DNA from: Streptomyces sp. NBC_00691
Lineage (GTDB): Bacteria > Actinomycetota > Actinomycetes > Streptomycetales > Streptomycetaceae
Length of the DNA stretch: 64,000 nucleotides
Assembly (NCBI RefSeq): GCF_036226665.1
Contig: NZ_CP109007.1
Coordinates: 6,820,001-6,884,000, forward strand
Direction: 5' to 3'
The notes beneath the pieces are model-generated. The model did no database searches, was not told the origin of the DNA, and worked only from the letters and a program-made list of their open reading frames with translations. Of the stretch, positions 24,682-32,468 are shown piece after piece; position 1 is the stretch's first letter, and the number at the start of each line of letters is the position of its first letter. Position numbers and translations under genes: made by a program.

Positions 24682-25460
24682 CGACGTCCACCCCGGCTCC
24701 CGCCGCGGCGGTACGGGTACGCGGTCTGCGCCGCGTGTTCGGCACCCGGTCCGTCCTCGACGGTCTCGAACTGGACCTGGAACGAGGCGAGTTCCTCGCC
24801 CTCCTCGGCGCGAGCGGCAGCGGCAAGACGACCCTGCTCCGCATCCTCGGCGCCCTCGACGGCGCCGACGGGGGAGAGGCTCTCGTCCCCGAGGCCCGCA
24901 CGATCGTCTTCCAGGAGCCCCGGCTCATCCCCTCCAAGAAGGTCCTCGCCAATGTGACCGTCGGCCTCCCCCGGGGTGCGGCGACCCGGGCGACCGGGCT
25001 GCGGGCCCTCGCCGAGGTCGGTCTCGAACGGCACGCGCACGCCTGGCCCGCCACGCTCTCCGGCGGCGAGGCCCAGCGCGTCGCACTCGCCCGCGCCCTG
25101 GTCAGGGAACCCGAACTCCTGCTCCTCGACGAGCCGTTCGCCGCTCTCGACGCGCTGACCCGGCTCCGGATGCAGGACCTGGTCGGTGAGTTGCGCCGGA
25201 TCCACCGCCCGGCCGTGCTCCTCGTGACGCACGACGTCGACGAGGCCGTACGCCTCGCCGACCGGGTCGCCGTCCTGCGGGACGGCCGACTCGTCACCGA
25301 CGAACTCGTCACCGTCCCCCGCCCCCGCGACCCCGGCGACCCGGCCTTCGTGGCGCTGCGCCGCCGCCTCCTCGCCGACCTGGGCGTCCACGCACCCGGA
25401 GAGGCGGCCACCTCCACCCCCGGGCCCACTCCCGCATCTCCCGAAGGAGCATCCGCATGA
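24678..25460 (+). CDS. ABC transporter ATP-binding protein, SsuB/TauB type
   Basis: 260 residues from ATG 24678. Walker A is GASGSGKTT (about 42-50), the Q loop is in FQEPRLIP, the signature is LSGGEAQRVALARAL and Walker B is LLLLDEPFAALD, with the H loop in LLVTHDVDEA. The short helical region and QEPRLIP are typical of the nitrate/sulfonate/taurine importers. The C-terminal 30 residues are a Pro/Thr-rich tail. It is coupled to the genes on both sides. Confidence 0.95.
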   Translation: MTTSTPAPAAAVRVRGLRRVFGTRSVLDGLELDLERGEFLALLGASGSGKTTLLRILGALDGADGGEALVPEARTIVFQEPRLIPSKKVLANVTVGLPRGAATRATGLRALAEVGLERHAHAWPATLSGGEAQRVALARALVREPELLLLDEPFAALDALTRLRMQDLVGELRRIHRPAVLLVTHDVDEAVRLADRVAVLRDGRLVTDELVTVPRPRDPGDPAFVALRRRLLADLGVHAPGEAATSTPGPTPASPEGASA

Positions 25461-26329
25461 GCGTCGTCATCGGTGTCCACCGCAGCAACCCGTCCCTCTA
25501 CCACCTCTCCCGTCTCGGCTACGCGGAGGAAGAGCTCGCCGCGCTCGGCGAGACCGTGACCTGGCACCCGTACACCGACGGGGTCCGCACCGGAGCCCAT
25601 CTCGCCGACGGCACCATCGACTTCGGCGGCACCGGCTCCACCCCGCCCGTCACCGCGCAGGCCGCAGGACACGACATCGTCTACACCGCCGTCTCGGCTC
25701 CCCGCCCCGACCACGGCGCCCTCCTCGTCCCCGAGGACAGCCCGGCCCGTACCGTCGCCGACCTCAAGGGCGGCACCGTCCACCTGGCCGTCGGCTCCTG
25801 GCAGACCCACCTCGTCGCCAAGGCCCTGGACGACGCGGGCCTCTCGTACGCCACCGACATCACCGCCGTACGCGCCGACCGGGGCAGCGAGGAGCAGCTC
25901 CGCACCGGCGCGATCACCGCCTGGGTGGCTCAGGGTGCAGAACTCGCGGCCGCCCGCCGCGCCGGCGGGCTGCGCACCCTGATCCGCACCGGCGAGGTCA
26001 TCACCGACCGGTCCGTCTTCTTCACCCGCCGCGACCTCGCCGAGCAGCGGCCGGAGATCGTTGAGGCGCTCACCCGGGCGCTCCGCCGGTCCGACGACTG
26101 GGCCGCCGCGCACCCGCGCGAGGCCGCCGAGATCGCCGCCGCCGACCAGGGCGGCACGGTCGACGACTGGGAGACCGCGCTGCGTGCCCTGCCCTGGACG
26201 ATCGAGGAGGTCACCGAGGAGTTCGTCGCCGAGCAGCAGCGGGCGGCCGACATCTTCCACCGCACCGGGTTCATCGACCGCGCGATCAGCGTGGCCGACG
26301 CCCTGCCCCGGAAGGCCGGCTCCCGATGA
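25457..26329 (+). CDS. SsuA-like binding protein without export signal
   Basis: 290 residues starting directly with the first strand of the binding-protein fold (MSVVIGVHRSNPSLYHLSR). There is no signal peptide, lipobox or transmembrane segment, and the protein contains no Cys. DGTIDFGGTGSTPPVTAQAAG and VADLKGGTVHLAVGSWQTHLV match SsuA well. The ATGA overlap with the ATPase gene shows the start is right. It could be a cytoplasmic carrier or sensor, or an enzyme derived from the fold, as DszB is; it lacks the Cys of desulfinases. It overlaps the monooxygenase gene at 26326. Confidence 0.8.
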   Translation: MSVVIGVHRSNPSLYHLSRLGYAEEELAALGETVTWHPYTDGVRTGAHLADGTIDFGGTGSTPPVTAQAAGHDIVYTAVSAPRPDHGALLVPEDSPARTVADLKGGTVHLAVGSWQTHLVAKALDDAGLSYATDITAVRADRGSEEQLRTGAITAWVAQGAELAAARRAGGLRTLIRTGEVITDRSVFFTRRDLAEQRPEIVEALTRALRRSDDWAAAHPREAAEIAAADQGGTVDDWETALRALPWTIEEVTEEFVAEQQRAADIFHRTGFIDRAISVADALPRKAGSR

Positions 26330-27408
26330 CCTCCTCGGTACCCGAAGTCCTCTGGTACATCATCCCGCGCGAGGGCCCGTACCCCTGGGAGCCGGCGGGC
26401 CGGCGCCCCGTCGACCTCGGCTATCTCACCCAGCTCGCCGGGACCGTCGAACGCCTGGGCTTCACCGGCGCGTTGCTGGCCACGGACCTCTACGACGTGT
26501 GGCCGCTGGGCTCGGCGCTGGCGGCCTCCACGAGCACCCGGTTCAAGCCGCTGCTCGCCGTCCACCCGGGGCTGATCGCGCCCACCCTGCTCGCCAAGAT
26601 GGCGCTGAGCTTCGACAACCTGTTCGGCGGGCGGCTCCGCTTCAACGTGGTCAACGGCTCCACCGCGTCGCTGCGCGAGTACGGGCTCCACGTCGAGCAC
26701 GACGAGCGGTACGAACTGAGCGCCGAGTACTGGTCGATCGTCAAGCGGCTCACGGCGGGCGAGGTCTTCGACCACAAGGGCCGCTTCTACGACCTCAGGA
26801 ACGCCGGAGCCTCCTTCCGCGACCTGCGGCCCGTCCAGGAACCGCACGTCCCCCTCTGGTTCGGCGGATCCTCGGCGCCCGGGATCGAGATGGCCGCCGA
26901 GCACGTCGACGTCTACCTGACCTGGGGCGAGCCGCCGCACCTGCTGAAGGAGAAGCTCGACCACGTACGGGCCCGGGCCGCCGCCCACGGCCGCACCCTC
27001 CGCATCGGTCTGCGTCTCCACCTCATCGTCCGCGACACCGAGGACGAGGCCTGGGCGGCCGCCGACCGCCTCCTGGACGTCACCAGCGAGGCGACGTACG
27101 CGCGGCAGCTCGGCGAGCGGTCGGGTGAGGACGGCGTGGGCTGGCAGCGCCAGTTCCGCCAGCACGGCGGCAAGGTGCCGGCCAGGGCGCGCGAGCTGGA
27201 GACCCACCCGAACCTCTGGCCCGGCATGAGCCTGTTCCGGCCCGGGCCGGGCACGGCGGTCGTCGGCTCGGCGGCCCAGGTCGTGGAGCGGCTCAAGGAG
27301 TACCAGGACCTGGGTGTGGACACCTTCATCCTGTCCGGGAACCCGCTCCTGGAGGAGGCATACCGCGTCGCCGAGACCGTGCTCCCCGCCCTGGGGGTCG
27401 GCCGCTGA
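26326..27408 (+). CDS. SsuD-type FMNH2-dependent (alkane)sulfonate monooxygenase
   Basis: 360 residues of the luciferase-like monooxygenase family. RPVDLGYLTQLAGTVERLGFTG, VNGSTASLREYGLHVEHDERYE, LWFGGSSAPGIEMAAEHVDVYLTWGEPPHLLKEK and VDTFILSGNPLLEEAYR follow SsuD almost block for block. SsuD oxidises sulfonates with FMNH2 and oxygen to aldehyde and sulfite. No flavin reductase (SsuE) is in the window, so reduced flavin must come from elsewhere. It is the last gene of the set, followed by a strong terminator at 27432. Confidence 0.93.
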   Translation: MTSSVPEVLWYIIPREGPYPWEPAGRRPVDLGYLTQLAGTVERLGFTGALLATDLYDVWPLGSALAASTSTRFKPLLAVHPGLIAPTLLAKMALSFDNLFGGRLRFNVVNGSTASLREYGLHVEHDERYELSAEYWSIVKRLTAGEVFDHKGRFYDLRNAGASFRDLRPVQEPHVPLWFGGSSAPGIEMAAEHVDVYLTWGEPPHLLKEKLDHVRARAAAHGRTLRIGLRLHLIVRDTEDEAWAAADRLLDVTSEATYARQLGERSGEDGVGWQRQFRQHGGKVPARARELETHPNLWPGMSLFRPGPGTAVVGSAAQVVERLKEYQDLGVDTFILSGNPLLEEAYRVAETVLPALGVGR

Positions 27409-27431
27409 GGTCCCGGACGCGTCATGCGGCG

Positions 27432-27475
27432 CTCTTCGCCTCTTCGCCGATGCCCGGCGATGAGGCGAAGAGTTT
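27432..27475 (+). terminator. Terminator of the organosulfur operon
   Basis: A 17-base arm (27432-27448) pairs with 27456-27472 with a single mismatch across a 7-base loop, followed by TTT. It lies 23 bases after the monooxygenase stop. Confidence 0.8.
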
Positions 27476-27561
27476 CGGCGCGCCGCGTTGCGAACAGCCG
27501 TGAAGCTCGCATTGATCGAACGTTGATGGCTCGTTTACGGCCCTCCGGCAGCGTGTTCCGC

Positions 27562-27819
27562 ATGCAGACCTACACCACCGTACTGACCGCACCGGAGCCC
27601 GACATGTCCTGGCAGGAGACCGCTCTGTGCGCTCAGGCAGGGCCGGAGTTCTTCTTCCCGGCGCCCGGCTCGTCCACCCGCGAGGCCAAGCAGCTCTGCG
27701 GCGCCTGCGAGGGGCGGGTGGCGTGCCTGGAGTACGCGCTGAGCAACGACGAGCGGTTCGGGGTGTGGGGCGGGCTCTCCGAGAAGGAGCGGTTCCGCCT
27801 CAAGCGCCGGGAGGGTTGA
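27562..27819 (+). CDS. WhiB-family iron-sulfur regulator
   Basis: 85 residues from ATG 27562; a start at 27604 (MSWQETALC) is possible. The four cluster-binding Cys are in ALCAQ, QLCGACEGRVAC (CxxC then C). The conserved turn GVWGG and basic tail KERFRLKRREG follow. Wbl proteins bind a [4Fe-4S] cluster and act with the principal sigma factor in development, redox response or antibiotic control. Which paralogue this is cannot be decided from the sequence alone. Confidence 0.93.
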   Translation: MQTYTTVLTAPEPDMSWQETALCAQAGPEFFFPAPGSSTREAKQLCGACEGRVACLEYALSNDERFGVWGGLSEKERFRLKRREG

Positions 27820-27887
27820 GAGGCCGAACACGACACGCGGACGCCTCGGCGCGGGGGTACGAGGGGTCCGGGGGGACGAACAGGACG

Positions 27888-27927
27888 GGACGGGCGCGGA
27901 AGGCCGATCAGCCTTCCGCGCCCGTCC
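27888..27927. terminator. Bidirectional terminator, WhiB / desaturase
   Basis: A perfect 17-bp stem (27888-27904 with 27911-27927) and 6-base loop CGATCA between two convergent genes. Confidence 0.85.
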
Positions 27928-27961
27928 TCGTGTCGTGGTCGCCCGTGCCCCGCGGGGTGGC

Positions 27962-28936
27962 TCAGCCGGCCTTGCGGGCGGCCATGCGGGCCTTGCGGGC
28001 GGCGAGCTTCTCGTCGAACTTGCTGGCCTCGGAGTCCAGGCCGTTCATGTACAGCCCCAGCTCCTCCTGCGCCTGCAGGCCCTCGGGCCCGAGGCCCTCG
28101 ATCTGGAGGACCTTCAGGAAGCGGAGGACGGGCTGGAGCACGTCGTCGTGGTGGATCCGCATGTTGTAGATCTCGCCGATGGCCATCTGCGCCGCCGCCC
28201 GCTCGAAGCCGGGCATGCCGTGTCCGGGCATCCGGAAGTCGACCACGACATCCCGCACGGCCTGCATGGTCAGGTCGGGGGCGATCTCGAAGGCCGCGCC
28301 GAGCAGGTTGCGGTAGAAGACCATGTGCAGGTTCTCGTCGGTGGCGATCCGCGCCAGCATCCGGTCGCAGACCGGGTCGCCGGACTGGTGGCCGGTGTTC
28401 CGGTGCGAGATACGGGTGGCGAGCTCCTGGAAGGCCACGTACGCCACGGAGTGCAGCATCGAGTGGCGGTTGTCGGACTCGAAGCCCTCGCTCATGTGCG
28501 CCATCCGGAACTGCTCCAGCTTGTCCGGGTCGACGGCGCGCGAGGCGAGCAGGTAGTCGCGCATCACGATGCCGTGGCGGCCCTCCTCGGCGGTCCAGCG
28601 GTGGACCCAGGTGCCCCAGGCGCCGTCGCGGCCGAAGAGGCTGGCGATCTCGTGGTGGTAGCTCGGGAGGTTGTCCTCGGTGAGCAGGTTGACGACGAGG
28701 GCGATCTTGCCGATCTCGGTCACCTTGGACTGCGCCGGGTCCCAGGCCTCGCCGTCCTCGAAGAGGCCGGGGAAGTTGCGCGCGTCGGACCACGGCACGT
28801 ACTCGTGCGGCATCCAGTCCTTGGTGACCTTGAGGTGCCGGTTGAGCTCCTTCTCCACGACCTCTTCCAGCGCGTAGAGCAGCCGCGCGTCGGTCCACCC
28901 TGTCGAGCTGCCGAGGTGGGGAGAGGTGAGCGTCAC
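27962..28936 (-). CDS. Acyl-[ACP] desaturase (diiron, stearoyl-ACP type)
   Basis: 324 residues from GTG 28936, with AGGAG five bases upstream. The diiron motifs are TAEEGRHG and ATDENLHM (the two ExxH motifs), with Glu residues from TEDNLPSYH. WTAEEGRHGIVMRDYL and the N-terminal WMPHEYVPW are typical of actinobacterial DesA proteins. The soluble enzyme puts a double bond into ACP-bound fatty acids, probably delta-9. A ferredoxin partner is not adjacent. The Lys/Ala-rich C-terminus (AARKARMAARKAG) is a usual feature. Three closely spaced operator-like repeats lie 40-85 bases upstream. Confidence 0.95.
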   Translation of the reverse strand: MTLTSPHLGSSTGWTDARLLYALEEVVEKELNRHLKVTKDWMPHEYVPWSDARNFPGLFEDGEAWDPAQSKVTEIGKIALVVNLLTEDNLPSYHHEIASLFGRDGAWGTWVHRWTAEEGRHGIVMRDYLLASRAVDPDKLEQFRMAHMSEGFESDNRHSMLHSVAYVAFQELATRISHRNTGHQSGDPVCDRMLARIATDENLHMVFYRNLLGAAFEIAPDLTMQAVRDVVVDFRMPGHGMPGFERAAAQMAIGEIYNMRIHHDDVLQPVLRFLKVLQIEGLGPEGLQAQEELGLYMNGLDSEASKFDEKLAARKARMAARKAG

Positions 28937-29407
28937 GGGGACTCCTGGGGACGGAGAGAGGACATACGGGCATACCTACGAATCCGTAGGTTACGAAACC
29001 GTAGGTTAAGGCTCCGTAAGGCGTCGGCCAAGCCCGTCCTGACGATGTCCGGTTACGTTGCGTTATGTGTGCTGCTCCGATGGGGTGCCGGAGACGCAGG
29101 TCACGTCCTGCGCGTCCCGTGTCGCCCGTTCGCATGACTACGCAGAGCAGGCGTTCGGCCGCTCGGCGCAGCCGGCCGGTGGCCCGAAGCGGACGGCTTT
29201 CCGCCGTTCGGAGGGCCCTGCGGGCTCCGAAGCGGATGACTTTCCGGCGCGGGGCGCCGCGACCGCCGCGGCCGCGGCATGTGGCCGTCGGACGCGGCGG
29301 TCGACGCGCACGGAGCCGGCCGGGGGGTCCGCCCCCGGCCTCGCCCCGGGCGGCGGCACCGGATCCGGGCCGTCACTCCACCGCTGGAGCAGGCGCGCGA
29401 GCCGGCC
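28937..29407. other. Long intergenic region upstream of the desaturase
   Basis: The first 85 bases hold the desaturase promoter and operators. From about 29050 to 29400 the DNA is very GC-rich, with open frames in several phases that are Arg/Pro/Ala-rich and show no start signal or motif, so I call no gene. The ABC-F gene stops at 29408 on the same strand. Confidence 0.6.
28975..29021. promoter_or_regulatory. Tandem operator-like repeats before the desaturase gene
   Basis: CCTACGAATCCGTAGG (28975-28990) is a perfect dyad with a 4-base spacer. TACGAAACCGTA (28992-29003) is a second one. As direct repeats, CCGTAGG occurs at 28984 and 28999 and CCGTAAGG at 29014, an exact 15-base period. The pattern is that of a TetR-type repressor binding in tandem. 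No matching regulator is nearby. Confidence 0.65.
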
Positions 29408-31051
29408 CTACCGACGGCTCGACGCCGCTCCCCGTACCTCCTCCGCCGTCGTCGGCCGCAGCTCACCGTCGAGCAGCAGCCAGCGGGTGATCCCCAGCGA
29501 CTCCAGGAACGTCACGTCGTGGCTCGCCACGATCAACGCCCCTTCGTACGCGTCGAGGGCCGCCGTCAGCTTCCGTACCGACGCCATGTCCAGATTGTTC
29601 GTCGGCTCGTCCAGCATCAGCAGCTGGGGAGCCGGCTCCGCGAGGAGCAGCGCCGCGAGCGTCGCCCGGAACCGCTCCCCGCCCGACAGGGTGCCGACGG
29701 GCTGATCCGCCCGGGCTCCCCGGAACAGGAACCGTGCCAGCCGCGCCCTGATCGCGTTCCCCGTCGCCGTGGGCGCGAACCGGGCCACGTTCTCCACCAC
29801 GCTCAAGCCGTCGTCGAGGACATCGAGCCGCTGCGGGAGGAAACGGAGCGGCACCCGTGCCTCCGTCTCGCCCGAGACCGGTTCGAGCTCCCCGGCGATC
29901 GTCCGCAGCAGCGTCGTCTTCCCGGCGCCGTTCCGGCCGACCAGCGCGATCCGCTCCGGACCGCGCAGCTCGAACTCACCGGCCACCCGGGCCCCGTACC
30001 GCAGTTCCAGATTCCGCAGGAACAGCACCTCGCGGCCCGGCGGCACCGAGGTGCGCGGCAGTTCGACGCGGATCTCGTCGTCGTCCCGCACCGCCTCCAC
30101 GGCGGCGTCGAGCCGCTCCCGGGCCTCCGAGAGGCGCTCGGTGTGCAGTGCCTTGTGCTTGCCGGCCGAGACCTGGGCCTCGCTCCTGCGGTTGTTCGCC
30201 ACGATCTTCGGGACGACCTTGTTCTCGAAGCTCTTCTGCCCGTACCGCTTGCGACGGGCCAACTTCATCTGCGAGTCGGCGAGTTCCCGCTTCTGCCGCT
30301 GGACGTCCGCCTCGGCGACGCGGACCATCCGCTCCGCCGCGTCCTGTTCGGCGGCGAGCGCCGCCTCGTAGTCGGAGTAGGCGCCGCCGTACCAGGCGAC
30401 GGCGCCGTCGCGCAGATCGGCGATCTGGTCGACGCGCTCCAGGAGTTCACGGTCGTGGCTGACCACGACCAGGACCCCCGACCAGTTCTCCACCGCCTCG
30501 TACAACCGTGCGCGGGCGTGCAGATCCAGGTTGTTGGTCGGCTCGTCGAGGAGCAGCACGTCGGGCCGGGCGAGCAGCAGCGCGGCGAGGCGCAGCAGGA
30601 CGGACTCGCCGCCGGACACCTCGCCGACGGTGCGGTCGAGGCCCACCGCGCCGAGGCCGAGCTGGTCGAGGGTGGCGCGGGCCCGCTCCTCGACGTCCCA
30701 GTCGTCGGCGAGCGCGGTGAAGTGCTCCTCGGCCGGGTCGCCCGCCTCGATGGCGTGCAGGGCGGCCCGCTTGGCGTCGATGCCGAGGATCTCGTCCACG
30801 CGCCGGGAGGTGTCCAGGACCAGGTTCTGGGGGAGGTAGCCGAGCTCGCCGGTGACCCGGACCGTGCCGGAGGACGGGGTCAGCTCACCGGCGATCAGCT
30901 TCAGGAGCGTGGACTTGCCGGAGCCGTTGAGGCCGACGAGCCCGGTGCGGCCGGGGCCGACCGTGAGCCGGAAGTCGTCGACGACCTCCGTGCCGTCAGG
31001 CCAGGAGAAGGAGAGCGAGGTACAGGTGATGAACGTGGGGTGATGCGCCAT
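29408..31051 (-). CDS. ABC-F family ATPase (ribosome-associated)
   Basis: 547 residues from ATG 31051, preceded by GGGAGG. Two ATPase domains are joined by a charged coiled-coil linker (about 235-330, RQKRELADSQMKLARRKRYGQKSFE). Walker A: GLNGSGKST and GRNGAGKTT. Signatures: VSGGE and LSGGE. Walker B: VLLLDEPTNNLD and LLMLDEPTNNLD. No membrane domain. ABC-F proteins act on the ribosome, some as antibiotic-resistance factors, others as housekeeping translation factors. The 264-base leader with a possible short upstream frame (31129-31164) would fit the antibiotic-induced kind, but this is unproven. Confidence 0.92.
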   Translation of the reverse strand: MAHHPTFITCTSLSFSWPDGTEVVDDFRLTVGPGRTGLVGLNGSGKSTLLKLIAGELTPSSGTVRVTGELGYLPQNLVLDTSRRVDEILGIDAKRAALHAIEAGDPAEEHFTALADDWDVEERARATLDQLGLGAVGLDRTVGEVSGGESVLLRLAALLLARPDVLLLDEPTNNLDLHARARLYEAVENWSGVLVVVSHDRELLERVDQIADLRDGAVAWYGGAYSDYEAALAAEQDAAERMVRVAEADVQRQKRELADSQMKLARRKRYGQKSFENKVVPKIVANNRRSEAQVSAGKHKALHTERLSEARERLDAAVEAVRDDDEIRVELPRTSVPPGREVLFLRNLELRYGARVAGEFELRGPERIALVGRNGAGKTTLLRTIAGELEPVSGETEARVPLRFLPQRLDVLDDGLSVVENVARFAPTATGNAIRARLARFLFRGARADQPVGTLSGGERFRATLAALLLAEPAPQLLMLDEPTNNLDMASVRKLTAALDAYEGALIVASHDVTFLESLGITRWLLLDGELRPTTAEEVRGAASSRR

Positions 31052-31128
31052 GGAGGCCTCCCGGGTGCGTGAGCGCAGGCGTGATGTGATGCGACGCGTG
31101 GAGACACCGGGGCGCGGGCTGTCTGTCG

Positions 31129-31164
31129 TCAGAACGGCTCGTACGCCGAGGTCGAGAACGGCAC
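31129..31164 (-). other. Possible short upstream reading frame in the ABC-F leader
   Basis: GTG CCG TTC ... TTC TGA encodes VPFSTSAYEPF and ends 77 bases before the ABC-F start. CCCCGGTG (minus strand, shortly after) could pair with CACCCGGG that overlaps the ABC-F ribosome binding site. Several ABC-F resistance genes are controlled through such leaders. There is no clear ribosome binding site for this frame, so it is a weak candidate. Confidence 0.25.
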
Positions 31165-31315
31165 ACGCGGCACAGGGGGCACGCGCGGCGCGGTGTCTCG
31201 CAACCTCAGACGAGCAACGTCCTTCTCCGATCGGACGACGACGTGGACGTGATGAACGGTAGGCCGGGGAGCGGGGGAGGGGCAAACGATTTACGGGCGG
31301 GCCCGGAGGCGACCG

Positions 31316-31732
31316 TTACGGATGCTCGCGCAGCAGGTCCGCCAGATCCCGGTCCCAGTCCAGGTACTGGTGCTCGCGCCCGGCCGGCACCAGGTGCTGC
31401 GAGCGCTCCAGGAAGAGGCGCAGTTCCGAGGTCCGGACGTGGACCATGGCCACGCCTTCCGGGGCGTGGAACTCGACCACCGTGCGGTCGTACCCGTAGG
31501 GACGGAGGCGAACGTCACCGACGCCGGCCGGGCGCTCGACGCCCTGGACGAGCAGCTCACGCGCGAAGGCCCAGGAGACCTCGACACCCTCCAGGGTCGC
31601 CGGAGGAGGGAACGCCATGCTCACGGCGTACGGGTCCTCGCGGTCGTACCGCAGGGTGGCGGGGACGGTCTCCATCCGCGGAGCGGATGCGACCAGACGG
31701 GCCTGGACGGCCTGCTCGATGACGGCGGACAC
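31316..31732 (-). CDS. SsgA-like protein (SALP), sporulation/cell division regulator
   Basis: 138 residues. The family layout is complete: LRYDREDPYAVSMAFPPP (about 27-44), VSWAFARELLVQGVERPAGVGDVRLRPYG (about 52-80), and the C-terminal AGREHQYLDWDRDLADLLRE. SALPs are confined to morphologically complex actinomycetes, where they help place septa and control cell-wall remodelling during sporulation. Which member (SsgB to SsgG) cannot be decided. Its neighbour in the same direction is the ABC-F gene, 264 bases away. Confidence 0.95.
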   Translation of the reverse strand: MSAVIEQAVQARLVASAPRMETVPATLRYDREDPYAVSMAFPPPATLEGVEVSWAFARELLVQGVERPAGVGDVRLRPYGYDRTVVEFHAPEGVAMVHVRTSELRLFLERSQHLVPAGREHQYLDWDRDLADLLREHP

Positions 31733-31927
31733 GACCGGCTCCTTTCACGCGGACTTCGGATCCTGTGCGTCTCCCCGACACCAGGGCACCTGACACCTGA
31801 CAAGACGAGCGGAGCGGCCGGAACGTGCACTCCGGATGTGCGTGAGCTGCGTCACGGACGCGCCCAGAGGCCTCGCACAGTCGTACGCCGAATGTGTCGC
31901 CGCAGGTCAGGGCGGTCCGAAGGGGAG

Positions 31928-32392
31928 TCAGCGCTGCTCGGGCACGTCGTCGTCAGGCTCGGCGCAGGGACCGGAGTGGTCGCAGTACGGCTGGTTTCCG
32001 GAGGCTCCGCAGCCACAGAGCATCACCCGTGTCTCGTGGCGGTCGCCGTACGCGCCGCTCACGAGCAGGTCCCCCCGCATCACGAACTGGCCGGACGGCG
32101 TGCGGCGGACGGAGGTGGGCGAGTCGGGGTGTTCGACGGAGCCGTCCGCCGGGTGGTACTGCAGCGCCCCGGAGGGGCACCGGCGGACGACCTCCGCCAC
32201 CAGACCGGCCTCGGCGGCGTCGGGCAGCACCCACGGACGCCGGGAGAGATCGAAGACCTCGGGCAGCCCGTGCACGCACTCGGCCGCGTGCAGACACCGG
32301 CGCGGCTCGAACGTGACGGTGATGCCCTCGCCCTCGTACTCCTTGAGCTTCGGCGTCTCGTCGGGCGCTCGCTCGCTCGTACGGTCGGTCAT
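31928..32392 (-). CDS. YjdI-type plus CDGSH-like iron-sulfur protein
   Basis: 154 residues from ATG 32392. The N-terminal half (about 20-90) is the mono-cluster ferredoxin-like domain: FEPRRCLHAAECVHGLPEVF and VRRCPSGALQY. The C-terminal half is a CDGSH-type domain with VMLCGCGASGNQPYCDHSG. In the classical motif three Cys and a His four residues after the last Cys (C-D-G-S-H) bind a [2Fe-2S] cluster. Here the order is C-D-H-S-G, so the His has moved two residues closer. The protein may still bind a cluster with altered properties. Probable cytoplasmic redox role. Confidence 0.85.
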   Translation of the reverse strand: MTDRTSERAPDETPKLKEYEGEGITVTFEPRRCLHAAECVHGLPEVFDLSRRPWVLPDAAEAGLVAEVVRRCPSGALQYHPADGSVEHPDSPTSVRRTPSGQFVMRGDLLVSGAYGDRHETRVMLCGCGASGNQPYCDHSGPCAEPDDDVPEQR

Positions 32393-32468
32393 GGCACCCA
32401 GCCTAGGAACGCCCTGCGCGGGACGCACCCTGGACGGGGAGGGGCCGGGGGCACTAACTTCCGGCGCC

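Noticed and set aside
29058..29399. Several frames between the desaturase and ABC-F genes
   Set aside because: All are Arg/Ala/Pro-rich low-complexity sequences without ribosome binding sites or recognisable domains.
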